A stretch of DNA of 64,000 bases from CAVYHJ01 sp963768165 [NCBI: uncultured bacterium]. GTDB taxonomy: Bacteria; UBP4; UBA4092. This document shows, piece after piece, positions 17,366 to 25,346 of the stretch (positions within the stretch are counted from its first letter, which is position 1; every line of letters starts with the position of its first letter). Under the pieces are notes generated by a model, which saw only the letters and a program-made list of their open reading frames with translations, ran no database searches and was not told where the DNA came from. The position numbers were made by a program, and so were the translations under genes. The stretch covers positions 186,001-250,000 of the forward strand of contig CAVYHJ010000002.1 of assembly GCA_963768165.1 (NCBI GenBank), written 5' to 3'.

Positions 17366-17746
17366 TTATCGCAAGTTCCACCGGTTCATATGGTCATCCC
17401 ATGGATGGTTGCCGGTGGTAATTCCCAATATGCCATTAAAGCCAATGGCAACCCACTGTTTTTTGAGTTTCCCGATAGTATCTCTCACAACTTTATCAAA
17501 CCGGATGATTTTTGCCTTTATAGTATACTCGCCTGCCTTGACTTCATCACCCAAAGGCATCGATAGATGTATCGTAACGGTAACAGTCTGTTTAGGATCA
17601 TACTCATGATTGGAAACAAAACAAGCGCCCGATCCGCTGATGTTCATGGTGATAGTTTCATCGGTAAAGGTATCCCCTTTAGGATCAATCCCTTGTACTT
17701 CAATGGGGACATCTAGGAAATATCTCTTTAATCTCCTGTTATCCAT
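17366..17746 (-). CDS. PilZ-domain protein (putative c-di-GMP receptor)
   Basis: 126 residues. The N-terminal RRLKRY matches the RxxxR element and NISGSG (near residue 35) matches the D/NxSxxG element of PilZ domains, both needed to bind c-di-GMP. It is a single-domain protein, so it probably acts by binding a partner. The downstream half (EYTIKAKIIRFDK) fits the PilZ barrel. It lies just 3' of the large permease gene on the same strand, about 200 bp away. Confidence 0.75.
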   Translation of the reverse strand: MDNRRLKRYFLDVPIEVQGIDPKGDTFTDETITMNISGSGACFVSNHEYDPKQTVTVTIHLSMPLGDEVKAGEYTIKAKIIRFDKVVRDTIGKLKKQWVAIGFNGILGITTGNHPWDDHMNRWNLR

Positions 17747-17944
17747 TACAATTTGCCATATTAATTAGATACCCATGCGGGAATATATCCCGCATAAATC
17801 GTACCATATTTAATAAAAAAATCCCGGTGAACAGGAAGGTAAACCGCTCTACTTGGCAGAACTATCCTCTAAATCCCGTTAAAAAATAGGCGTTGTTGGA
17901 TAGACAGGGGAAATTGAATCCGGGGCAGGTAAGAAACTTAATAA

Positions 17945-20278
17945 CTACGGCTTTTTATCCTTATGCTCGATCTTCTTGAAATCATCAAGGGTTTCAGTCT
18001 TTTTGTTGAGGTCGTTTTTTAACCGCTGTAACGCCACTCTCATGACATCTCCATGAGAAATCCGCTTACCGTCCATGCGGGACTGTACGTCAAGCCATAG
18101 GCTGTGTACCATATTAATATCTTCCTCACTCAATTGAGGAGCATGGGCACCCAAATTAAAGACATATTCAAACCCGTCCATATCCACGACTTTAAACTGG
18201 ACTTGTCGACGGGGTTTTTGCGGGAGCCGTTCCCAAGCTTGGCCAATGAGCTTTTCCTGTTCCCGGGCGTTCATTTTGGCAGATAGACCGGTCACGATTT
18301 CAGCGGAATCCAGCCGCACCGCCGTTTGCGCCAGCGCATCGAATATATTATTGGAAGGAACCACCAGCAGGTCTACATGTTTCCCGTGTTTTTCAGCCAT
18401 ATTGACCACCGCGGTAAATAGGCGTTGTTCGTAATCCCGGAATAAGTTTTCCTGGTACAGGTCTCGTTCCCCGCTATCCGGTCCGGTAAGTAAGCGTATG
18501 GTGGTAACTACCACATCCTGTGCCACAGTATCGGTTTCATCCAACATATGTTCCAAGTGAGCGAGGAGATTGTAATTATGTACCGCCACTAAAATATTGC
18601 CCGGTCGGGTTTGTACGGATTCCAGGCTGACTTCATGTTCTTGCGAAAGATTAAATTGTTCCAGGGAAGATACGGATTTATCCACTCTTTTGTGATTAAT
18701 GTATTCCGAAACCGCAAATACGGTATAAAAAATACAGGTAAAGGCAATCCCTGAAATCGTGGCGATTTCTTTGGTAAATATATTCACGACAGCGATGAAA
18801 AGTAAAACAGACGTAATCAGGATAAGTCCAAACGGGATTTCCAAAGTACCAATATATAAATTCCCCGGGACTTTCCATTCCCGCGGTGATTTGTCCTTAT
18901 AGCGCAATACCACCATCGCCAGCCCTTTGAAGGCAAAAGACCATACCACACCAAAGGCGTAGGCTTCACCGAGCATATAGACGTCTCCATGAGAACCCAC
19001 GATGGTTAATAGTTGCATAAAGACAATCAAATTGATCATCCGGTAAGTGGTGCCGTATTTTTTCTGCGGTTTTCTAAACCAGGACGTCAGCACACCGTCT
19101 TCACTCAGCCGGTTGAGTACGCCGTTCGACCCGACAATGGCGGTATTCACCGCGCCGGAAAGCATTAAAAATCCCACAAAGACTACAAAGGCTTGGAATA
19201 ATAAGCGTAACGACAGTGGGCCAATCATATACATCGAAAGACCCGATATTAAATTGTCAAAGTATTGCGGTCGTACCGAGTCCGGGATAATCATAGAAGC
19301 AAAAATGCTGACCAGGGAAGTGAATATCAGGGAATAAACAAAGATGACAAAGCCGGCGCGCATAAGGTTTTTATGTTTGGGATATTCCAGTTCCCTGTTC
19401 ACCTGCGCCAGGGATTCTTCTCCGCTCATGGCTAAAACCGCATGGCCAAATGCGATCATGATTCCCAGTACCCCCATCCACATGCCGAGTCCCCCGCGCA
19501 TTCCAAACCGGGTTTCAGGGGGCGGTGCACTTGGATCCGCGGGGACAGCGTTGGGAGTATGAGTTAATGGATAAAATGCTTTAGGGAATATTTTCGGCAT
19601 CCATCCGATAGCATCTTTGCTATATTCCATATGGCTGGCGGTCGGGGGAGGGGGCATTTGAGTTATCCCTTTTTGGATAAGAGTCAGGCTGCACCAGAAT
19701 ATCATAATGACCACCATCACGGTAGTAATTTTCATTATTTGTAAAGCATCCGAGGACGATTCATGCATCCCCTGGATATTCCGCCACCAGAAATACAGGG
19801 TTATAAATATGGCGATTCCAGCGGAAATCAAGTTAATGACCGATTTATCGGGCTGCCAGGGATGGCCAAAATAGGTCATAGTTTGCGCCACCAGTCCTAC
19901 AATATACTGTCCTGCCGACACACCTGAAATGGGTCCCGTGAGTACATAGTCAAACATCAGGGCAGACACACTGATTTTAGCGAGCGTCCCGCCCATGGCT
20001 TCTTTGACCACGCGGTACACCCCACCCCGGGTAAACATGGCACAGCTTTCAACATAGACTGCCCGCACGGCGTAACTGAATAACATGACCCCCAAAACCA
20101 GCCAGGGAGCCGCCCGGCCTGCCGCTTCTTCCGCAATCCCACCGACATAAAATGCCGATGAGCCCAGGTCGTTTAAGACAATAGCCGCCGCGCGCCAAAA
20201 GGAGATAAAGGACAACATCACGGTCGTCGCGATAACTACCCGGACTCGATTTTGTTGAGGTGTAGTAGTAGGTTCCAT
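17945..20278 (-). CDS. APC-superfamily permease, KimA-like, with C-terminal USP-like domain; probable K+ importer
   Basis: 777 residues. About 12 membrane spans fill residues 15-530. The tail from about 570 (NILVAVHNYNLLAHLEHML onward) looks like a universal-stress-type cytoplasmic domain. Asp37 and Tyr44 in NDLGSSAFY and Asp110/Tyr111 in MFDYVLT fall where I recall KimA having its potassium-coordinating Asp36, Tyr43, Asp117 and Tyr118. The gene is preceded by a ydaO-type c-di-AMP riboswitch and an intrinsic terminator, the same arrangement as B. subtilis kimA (ydaO). Potassium uptake is therefore favoured over amino acids, but this is inference: the family also contains uncharacterised amino-acid permeases. 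Confidence 0.7.
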   Translation of the reverse strand: MEPTTTPQQNRVRVVIATTVMLSFISFWRAAAIVLNDLGSSAFYVGGIAEEAAGRAAPWLVLGVMLFSYAVRAVYVESCAMFTRGGVYRVVKEAMGGTLAKISVSALMFDYVLTGPISGVSAGQYIVGLVAQTMTYFGHPWQPDKSVINLISAGIAIFITLYFWWRNIQGMHESSSDALQIMKITTVMVVIMIFWCSLTLIQKGITQMPPPPTASHMEYSKDAIGWMPKIFPKAFYPLTHTPNAVPADPSAPPPETRFGMRGGLGMWMGVLGIMIAFGHAVLAMSGEESLAQVNRELEYPKHKNLMRAGFVIFVYSLIFTSLVSIFASMIIPDSVRPQYFDNLISGLSMYMIGPLSLRLLFQAFVVFVGFLMLSGAVNTAIVGSNGVLNRLSEDGVLTSWFRKPQKKYGTTYRMINLIVFMQLLTIVGSHGDVYMLGEAYAFGVVWSFAFKGLAMVVLRYKDKSPREWKVPGNLYIGTLEIPFGLILITSVLLFIAVVNIFTKEIATISGIAFTCIFYTVFAVSEYINHKRVDKSVSSLEQFNLSQEHEVSLESVQTRPGNILVAVHNYNLLAHLEHMLDETDTVAQDVVVTTIRLLTGPDSGERDLYQENLFRDYEQRLFTAVVNMAEKHGKHVDLLVVPSNNIFDALAQTAVRLDSAEIVTGLSAKMNAREQEKLIGQAWERLPQKPRRQVQFKVVDMDGFEYVFNLGAHAPQLSEEDINMVHSLWLDVQSRMDGKRISHGDVMRVALQRLKNDLNKKTETLDDFKKIEHKDKKP

Positions 20279-20300
20279 TATCCTGTCAATTCACTCCAAT

Positions 20301-20335
20301 AAAAAACGCTCGAAAGGCACGTTCCCTTCGAGCGG
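20301..20335 (-). terminator. Riboswitch-controlled intrinsic terminator before the KimA-like gene
   Basis: Read on the minus strand, a stem with arms GCTCGAA / TTCGAGC is followed directly by a run of six U. It sits between the ydaO-type aptamer and the gene start, the layout of an OFF riboswitch expression platform. Confidence 0.85.
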
Positions 20336-20382
20336 TTATTGCCACCACTAAAAGCGCTATGTTAGAAACGTCCACTGTCTCT

Positions 20383-20500
20383 CCCACGCCTGCGGGGTTA
20401 GCTGTTGGGTTCGGGTTGAAAAGTAACCCTGCGCGTTTCCGCGATTCACCCCCTGACATCGGTTCCCCCGTCTCTTGCGAGCTCGGCGATCTTTCGTGGG
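20383..20500 (-). promoter_or_regulatory. ydaO-type c-di-AMP riboswitch (RS1) upstream of the KimA-like permease
   Basis: On the minus strand the conserved ydaO blocks occur in order: CGCCGAGC, GGGGGAACCG, GGGGTGAATCGC, AGGGTTACTTTTCAACCCGA, ACCCAACAGCTAACC and CGCAGGCG. Closing arms CCCACG and CGTGGG pair as P1. A downstream terminator hairpin (20301-20335) completes an OFF switch. The ligand is c-di-AMP by family knowledge. Confidence 0.92.
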
Positions 20501-20526
20501 ATTCTTATTCCAAATTTAACGGAATT

Positions 20527-20532
20527 ATTATA
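20527..20532 (-). promoter_or_regulatory. -10 element for the RS1 transcript
   Basis: TATAAT on the minus strand, 27 bp upstream of the aptamer. The -35 region is weak. It abuts the divergent plus-strand gene at 20553. Confidence 0.45.
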
Positions 20533-20552
20533 TCATACTTGGGGGGATTTGA

Positions 20553-20873
20553 ATGATGCATATAGACTTTACATATTTGTTCCGAATAGCCTGCATATCC
20601 ACTGCGTTATGCTTCTTGTGTTATGAATATTATTATTTTAAGTGTTACTTTTATTTAAGAAAGCATTTTCTGGACTTTCGTTTACGATGGAATCGTCTGT
20701 ATTTTGCATACTTAAATATGAAAAATTATCGGGATTATATGTTGGAAAAAGGAGTAACAGAGGAAACGACAACGTTAAAAAAGTATATTACAATACTTAG
20801 AATAAGTATTCTTTTAGGTGTGATTAGTTTGATTTTCGTGGTAGTATTTGGTCATTTAAGTCACCTAATTTAG
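20553..20873 (+). CDS. Small membrane protein, tandem paralogue 1
   Basis: 106 residues with two hydrophobic spans near residues 5-30 and 83-104. The stretch FRDYM/YRDYMLEKGVTEETTTLK is shared with the next gene. Start MMH follows TTTGA and a run of G that may act as RBS. No family recognised. It is divergent from the KimA-like operon. Confidence 0.6.
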   Translation: MMHIDFTYLFRIACISTALCFLCYEYYYFKCYFYLRKHFLDFRLRWNRLYFAYLNMKNYRDYMLEKGVTEETTTLKKYITILRISILLGVISLIFVVVFGHLSHLI

Positions 20874-20904
20874 CCAGACTCGTTTTGCTTTGGATGGTAT
20901 TTGA

Positions 20905-21216
20905 ATGATGCATACTGTCTATACATATCTCTTCCGAATAGCCAGTGTATCCTTTGTGTGGTACTTATTACGTTATTTATATGATGGTGTAGTGTTTACC
21001 TTTTATTTAAAGGAGCATTTTCATGACTTTGAAAAAAGATGGTTTAGTGGAAGTCGTGCTTACTTCAATACGAAAAGTTTTAGAGATTATATGTTTGAGT
21101 TTGACATTACCACAGAAACTACGACTTTAAAATGGCATCTTAAAAAAGTTAGAATAAGTTTTCTTTCATGTGTTGTTAGTTATATTTTAGCGGTAGTATT
21201 TTATATTTTAAGATAG
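20905..21216 (+). CDS. Small membrane protein, tandem paralogue 2
   Basis: 103 residues and clearly homologous to the preceding gene: both start MMH..YTYLFRIA, share an HF.DF..RW motif, a RDYM..TTETTTLK motif and two spans. The two even share 5' (TTTGAATGATGCATA) and 3' flanks (CCAGAC.CGTTTTGCTTTGG), so the duplication unit covered the whole gene. Function unknown. Confidence 0.6.
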   Translation: MMHTVYTYLFRIASVSFVWYLLRYLYDGVVFTFYLKEHFHDFEKRWFSGSRAYFNTKSFRDYMFEFDITTETTTLKWHLKKVRISFLSCVVSYILAVVFYILR

Positions 21217-21267
21217 CTATATTAACCAGACCCGTTTTGCTTTGGTAATGAAGTCTTGTCGTATAAT

Positions 21268-21363
21268 AGGGCTAAAGCCCTGAGAACCGTGCACTAAAGT
21301 GCCGTAGAAGAAACAATCCTTCTACCCTGCTTTAGCAGAGGGTTACTGGACTTTAGTCCAAAC
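21268..21363. repeat. Hairpin-rich repeat R3 (copy a)
   Basis: Composed of two inverted half-units, gggctaaagccctgagaacc... and cttctaccctgctttagcag..., each with internal stem-loops. Related copies are at 23365-23466 and 34886-34976. The layout resembles REP/BIME elements. Confidence 0.75.
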
Positions 21364-21403
21364 CAACCCCATCCCCTCTTTTCCCCCTCCCGCCAGCGCC
21401 GGA

Positions 21404-21432
21404 TAAACAGGTAATTTAAATAGGTGTATAAT
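21404..21432 (+). promoter_or_regulatory. Promoter TAAACA-N17-TATAAT (copy 1)
   Basis: Lies upstream of the 21466 gene within a stretch duplicated ahead of the 22005 gene, with identical hexamers and spacing. Confidence 0.55.
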
Positions 21433-21465
21433 AACCCTCACTGAAATATTGAGGTATAGATAGAG

Positions 21466-21945
21466 ATGAAAAAAACAGTTTCAATAATTTTGAATATACT
21501 TTCTTTGCTATCAATGTTTTTCAGTATTTTATGGACTTTTGTAATGTCATTGTTGTTATTCCGATGTTTACTTTATCCTGTAAAGTTTTCTGTGCAAAAA
21601 GATTCCCTAACTAATGGAATTTTTTATCGTTTTGTAGCTGCATATCCTATCTCTTTTTGCTTGATTGGAATTATTGCATTTCTCGGCCAGTTAGTCGTGT
21701 CTTTTGGGGTTTTAAAAAGGTTTAAATGGGGACTGTATGGGGTAAGAATTATTCTATTTCTTTTTCTCATAGCTGATATAATCTATGATTATAGCAATCT
21801 AACCTATATTGATATTAACATTGGATTGATTGTATTCTTGTTAATTTTCTTTTATCTCCCCATCGTCAAAAGCCTGTTTGAAAAGCAACCCCCGATTCCC
21901 AGCGAACCCACCCCCTCTTTCCCCCCTCCCGCCAGTGCCGGATAA
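21466..21945 (+). CDS. Four-span small membrane protein, paralogue A
   Basis: 159 residues with four hydrophobic spans. It shares KWGLYGVRIILF-type and FLPIVKSLFEKQPPI motifs with the next gene. The C-terminal tail after FEKQPP (SEPTPSFPPPASAG) is encoded by a C-rich repeat that recurs after paralogue B and, non-coding, before this gene. Family unknown. Confidence 0.6.
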   Translation: MKKTVSIILNILSLLSMFFSILWTFVMSLLLFRCLLYPVKFSVQKDSLTNGIFYRFVAAYPISFCLIGIIAFLGQLVVSFGVLKRFKWGLYGVRIILFLFLIADIIYDYSNLTYIDINIGLIVFLLIFFYLPIVKSLFEKQPPIPSEPTPSFPPPASAG

Positions 21946-22004
21946 ACAGGTTGTTTAAATAGATGTATAATAACCCTCACTGAACTATAGAGGAATAGAT
22001 AGAG
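21880..22004. repeat. Duplicated gene-junction unit (C-rich tail plus promoter)
   Basis: About 110 bp covering the C-terminal codons of paralogue A, the stop, a TAAACA-N17-TATAAT promoter (21943-21971) and the leader of paralogue B. Nearly the same string lies at 21361-21465. A partial copy without the promoter lies at 22480-22550. Confidence 0.7.
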
Positions 22005-22550
22005 ATGAAAAAAGCTATAACCATAATAATGTACCTTCTCGCTGTCCTTTGTATCTTGTTCAGTGTGATAGGTCTTTATCAAGGAATATCCTTTTTATCT
22101 GTATTATTCTTTCTCCCAGATTCAGTTTGGTATGAAATAAAAAGCGTGGGGATTCACTCGTCCTCATCAGTCATACACACGCAGAGTGTCTTACAATGTT
22201 TTCTAGATATTATTTTTGGTATCATTCAGTTTTTTGGATTTATAGGGGTATTACAGAAAAAGAAATGGGGATTGTATTGTGTTCAGGTAGTCTTGATTAC
22301 TAGTTTTATTGACTTGATTCTGACAATGATAGATTATTACTCGGTAATTCAACCGATGATGAAACAACAAGGGGGCAATGTTCATTTGTTGATAGGCGGA
22401 AATCAATGGAAATTTATAAGGGGATTTGTCTTGGAAATCATCCTCTTGGTTTTCTTTTTCCTCCCCATCGTCAAAAGCCTGTTTGAAAAGCAACCCCCGA
22501 TTTCCAGCGAACCCGTCCCCTCTTTCCCCCCTCCCGCCAGCGTCGGATAA
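22005..22550 (+). CDS. Four-span small membrane protein, paralogue B
   Basis: 181 residues, paralogous to the preceding gene. It has four spans, KKKWGLYCVQVVLI, and a tail (FLPIVKSLFEKQPPISSEP then VPSFPPPASVG) again encoded by the C-rich repeat. An insertion of about 20 residues before the last span explains the extra length. Function unknown. Confidence 0.6.
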   Translation: MKKAITIIMYLLAVLCILFSVIGLYQGISFLSVLFFLPDSVWYEIKSVGIHSSSSVIHTQSVLQCFLDIIFGIIQFFGFIGVLQKKKWGLYCVQVVLITSFIDLILTMIDYYSVIQPMMKQQGGNVHLLIGGNQWKFIRGFVLEIILLVFFFLPIVKSLFEKQPPISSEPVPSFPPPASVG

Positions 22551-22585
22551 GCGAACTAATAGCGAATATGCACCGAACCAGAAGC

Positions 22586-22628
22586 GGAGCTGGTGTGGAG
22601 GTGAAAATTTCACCTCCACACCAGCTCC
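22586..22628. repeat. 21-bp perfect inverted repeat with 1-nt centre
   Basis: Arms ggagctggtgtggaggtgaa(a) and their exact complement, separated by a single base. It lies 36 bp past paralogue B. It could terminate or protect the transcript. No U-tract. Confidence 0.8.
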
Positions 22629-22696
22629 ACTCCATATTCGGTTCAAAAAGAGTTTTGAAACATAGACCCGACCACCTTCTGCGTCCATATCCTCCC

Positions 22697-22724
22697 GTAG
22701 AGACGTAACATGTTACGTCTCTAC
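22697..22724. repeat. Palindromic repeat R4 (copy b)
   Basis: Near-identical to the 28-bp palindrome at 4592-4619 (gtagagacgtaacatgttac and complement), again between convergent genes. Confidence 0.75.
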
Positions 22725-22742
22725 AGAGGAATAGGGGTGGTC

Positions 22743-23219
22743 TTAATGGGTTAGCAGATAATTGGAAACAAACAAGTTATGCCCGGAATCTTGCAATCCT
22801 TTGGCTTTTTCATCCCAAATTGCCTTTTGTGCGGGAGACAGAGACTGCCAAGCTGATTGGGCAGGGCTCATTTTCCCTCTTTGTGCCTGTTGGAGAGGGG
22901 TGCGGGGGTTCGCCCCTTCTTCGTAATCCCGGGCATACTGTGTCCCGGTTTTCCCGACGACTTGATAGGTTAATCCCTTGAATTTCCCATGCGCCTGCAA
23001 AGAATCCAACGGGAATTGTTCGACAATGAGAACCACATCCCCGCCCAGAACCGATTGGGGAATGGAACCCAATATCCTTTTAACTTTGGCAGGTTTCACC
23101 GTAATCCCTTCCGGTTGAAACGCAGATTGCAACGCTTTCAGTAATATTTTTTCGACCTCTTTCCCACGAAACACCTGAATCACCTTGTTTTTAGGTTTGC
23201 GATATATATTCGTTGGCAT
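22743..23219 (-). CDS. Hypothetical protein with HMG-box-like C-terminus
   Basis: 158 residues, no signal peptide. The C-terminal stretch NPRTPLQQAQRGKMSPAQSAW, then SLSPAQKAIWDEKAK and FVSNYL, has the aromatic and proline spacing of the HMG-box-like module seen in some bacterial and phage-derived proteins. The N-terminal 90 residues are unrecognised. No phage genes surround it. DNA binding is a guess. Confidence 0.5.
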   Translation of the reverse strand: MPTNIYRKPKNKVIQVFRGKEVEKILLKALQSAFQPEGITVKPAKVKRILGSIPQSVLGGDVVLIVEQFPLDSLQAHGKFKGLTYQVVGKTGTQYARDYEEGANPRTPLQQAQRGKMSPAQSAWQSLSPAQKAIWDEKAKGLQDSGHNLFVSNYLLTH

Positions 23220-23311
23220 ACATGAATCCTCCTATTCTTAGTATAATACAATCCCACTTTTCCCACACATTATTTTACCTCTAAATTGATAGGTAGTAAA
23301 GAGAGGGAAGG

Positions 23312-23340
23312 TGTCGAGTCGGGAGACTCGACCTATCGGA
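23312..23340. repeat. Palindromic repeat R2 (copy a)
   Basis: Stem TCGAGTC / GACTCGA followed by acctatcgga. Other copies are at 30827-30848 and 31431-31461. Confidence 0.75.
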
Positions 23341-23364
23341 TGTAGAATTCATTATGAAGTAAAT

Positions 23365-23466
23365 CTTCTACCCGGCTTTAGCCGAGGGTTTCTGGACTTT
23401 AGTCCAAACATTTCAGAAGAGAATGGGCTAAAGCCCAAAGAACCGTACACTAAAGTGTCGTAGAAG
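23365..23466. repeat. Hairpin-rich repeat R3 (copy b)
   Basis: Two inverted half-units starting cttctacccggctttagccg and ending cgtagaag, immediately downstream of a minus-strand ankyrin gene. See copies at 21268 and 34886. Confidence 0.75.
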
Positions 23467-23477
23467 AATAGATTTAT

Positions 23478-24176
23478 TTATTCTTTGGCTCCGGCATCTT
23501 TCAGGAGTTTTACGATGTCGTCATATTTCTTATATGTCGCTATTGATAAGGCAGTTTTACCATCATTGGTTTTCGTATTGATATTGGCTCCTTTATCTAG
23601 CAAGGCTTTCATGGTATCCATACGACCACCACGAACCGCCCACATCAAAGCAGTATAACCAATAACATCTTTCGCATTGACCTCCGCGCCTTTCGCTAAT
23701 AAGGCTTGTACGGTCTCGTTATGTCCTACAACTGCCGCATTCATCAAGGCGGTCATACCGTACTTGTTTTTCGCATTGACCTCCGCACCTTTCGCTAATA
23801 AAGCGTTCACGATATTCGTTTGGCCCCACCATGCCGCTGACATCAAGGCGGTGTTACCAAACTTATTTTTTACATTAACATCGGCTCCTTTCGCCAATAA
23901 AGCTTGCACGGTATCTGTATGACCATTTTCTTCTGCTAACATCAAAGCGGACACACCTGTACTATCTTTCACATTCGGGTTCATCCCCGCATCCAAATAT
24001 AATTTTATAACATCGGTTTTGCTATGTCCTGCACATTTAAAAAACTCATCTTCGCTATAGGTAATCTTCATTTGCGCCAGTTCATTACGCGCTTCTTGCG
24101 GGGTTTTGGCGAAGGAAGGGAATACCAGGAACAAAAATAGTACAAGAGAGAGACACGGTAATGGTTTCAATTTCAT
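23478..24176 (-). CDS. Secreted ankyrin-repeat protein 1
   Basis: 232 residues. A signal peptide with likely cleavage after SFA (FPSFAKTPQEAR) is followed by about six ankyrin units built on the consensus G.TALM.A...GH...VQALLAKGA.VNAK. The protein is therefore periplasmic or exported and probably binds other proteins. AGGAG lies 11 nt ahead of the ATG. The pre-ankyrin segment QEARNELAQMKITYSEDEF is identical to that of the adjacent paralogue, showing tandem duplication. Confidence 0.8.
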   Translation of the reverse strand: MKLKPLPCLSLVLFLFLVFPSFAKTPQEARNELAQMKITYSEDEFFKCAGHSKTDVIKLYLDAGMNPNVKDSTGVSALMLAEENGHTDTVQALLAKGADVNVKNKFGNTALMSAAWWGQTNIVNALLAKGAEVNAKNKYGMTALMNAAVVGHNETVQALLAKGAEVNAKDVIGYTALMWAVRGGRMDTMKALLDKGANINTKTNDGKTALSIATYKKYDDIVKLLKDAGAKE

Positions 24177-24211
24177 TATAATTGGTACTCCTTTTTCCTC
24201 TAGAATGTATG

Positions 24212-24246
24212 GCGTCGGGAAAAAGAAGAGCGTTTATTCCCGACGC
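24212..24246. terminator. R6-type hairpin between ankyrin genes
   Basis: Arms gcgtcggg and cccgacgc flank a 19-nt loop, just after the stop of the upstream ankyrin gene on the minus strand. No U-tract. Confidence 0.4.
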
Positions 24247-24258
24247 AGTTTTATTCTG

Positions 24259-25056
24259 TTATTCTTTCGCCCCGGCACTCTTGAGGAGTTTTACGACGTC
24301 GGGATGGTTCTCTTTTGCCGCGTCCATCAAAGCAGTATGACCTTCATTATCTTTCGCATTGACTTGAGCACCTTTTTTTAATAAGACTTTAACGGTCTCT
24401 GCATGACCTGTGACTGCCGCAAACATCAAGGCAGTCCTGCCATTATTGATTTTCGCATTGACTTCAGCACCTTCTTTTAATAAGACTTGCACAGTCTCCG
24501 TATGACCATTCACTGCCGCTAATATCAATGCGGTCACACCACCCTTGTTTTTTGCATTGACATCCGCCCCTTTTGCTAATAAGGTTTGAACGATCTTCGT
24601 ATAACCAAACTCTGCCGCAAGCATCAAGGCGTTTTTACCTTGTTTAGTTATCGCATCAACTTTTGCCCCTTTTGCTAAAAGGGCTTGCAACGTATCTGTA
24701 CGACCACTAAGTGCCGCCCATGTCAATGGGGTCCAGTCATCGTTTGATTTCGCATTAATATCAGCACCTTTCGCCAATAAGGCTTGTAGAGTCTCAATAT
24801 TATTATGAAATGCCGCAGCCATCAAGGGGGTTCGACCATTATCGTCTTTCAAATTCGGATTCATCCCAGCATCTAAAAACAATCTCACAGCGTCAGTTTT
24901 GCCGTGTTGTGCACAAAAGAGAAATTCATCTTCGCTATAGGTTATTTTCATTTGCGCCAGTTCATTGCGCGCTTCTTGCGGGGTTTTGGCGAAGGAGGGG
25001 AATACCAGAAACGAAAATAGTAAAAGAGAGAGGCTTAATAATGGATTGAATTTCAT
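24259..25056 (-). CDS. Secreted ankyrin-repeat protein 2
   Basis: 265 residues from MKFNPLLSLSLLLFSFLVFP. It has the same signal peptide and KTPQEARNELAQ leader as its downstream paralogue, but one more ankyrin unit (about seven). The ATG at 25056 is chosen; ATG 25059 directly before it is equally possible. Both follow AAAGGAG. A longer in-frame start at 25113 would place 19 residues ahead of the signal peptide and is unlikely. Confidence 0.8.
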   Translation of the reverse strand: MKFNPLLSLSLLLFSFLVFPSFAKTPQEARNELAQMKITYSEDEFLFCAQHGKTDAVRLFLDAGMNPNLKDDNGRTPLMAAAFHNNIETLQALLAKGADINAKSNDDWTPLTWAALSGRTDTLQALLAKGAKVDAITKQGKNALMLAAEFGYTKIVQTLLAKGADVNAKNKGGVTALILAAVNGHTETVQVLLKEGAEVNAKINNGRTALMFAAVTGHAETVKVLLKKGAQVNAKDNEGHTALMDAAKENHPDVVKLLKSAGAKE

Positions 25057-25283
25057 CATACTTGGTACTCCTTTTTCCCAAAGAATGAGAGAGTTTTTTA
25101 TTACCGATAGCATACTCCCTTCTAGAACCCAGAGTCAAGTTAAAGAGTGGAAGGAACGGGAGAAACGGAGAATGGGCGAGAGAGCGAAATAGAATCAGGA
25201 ATGAAGGAAAAGGTCAAATATGTTACCTGCTCCAGCAAAGAGATACCCATTATTTTGCCTATAAATAGACAGGTAGAAAAGAG

Positions 25284-25311
25284 TTGAAAAGATAACAGAT
25301 TGTGCTATAAT
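25284..25311 (+). promoter_or_regulatory. Promoter TTGAAA-N16-TATAAT
   Basis: Good hexamers 36 bp upstream of the SBBP gene start, which also has GGGAGG as RBS. Confidence 0.6.
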
Positions 25312-25346
25312 TTTTCTTAGTCAAAAACGGTCGGGAGGACACTTCG

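Noticed and set aside
20359-20556. Plus-strand ORF with a GLKSNPARFRDSP-type peptide
   Set aside because: It is the complement of the RS1 riboswitch; the same pseudo-peptide appears opposite RS2 and RS3 because the RNA is conserved, not because it is coding.
21466-22550. The two four-span proteins as DoxX-like or transporter subunits
   Set aside because: Spans are present but no family motif could be seen; calling a function would be a guess.
22251-22688. Minus-strand ORF across paralogue B and the 21-bp palindrome
   Set aside because: Its sequence is the reverse of a membrane-protein gene and a hairpin; no RBS.
22743-23219. Possible prophage remnant because of the HMG-box-like protein
   Set aside because: No integrase, capsid, tail or attachment-site features nearby; a single such gene is not enough.
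23365-23466. R3 copies as a CRISPR array
   Set aside because: Only paired inverted half-units per site, no regular spacers and no cas genes.
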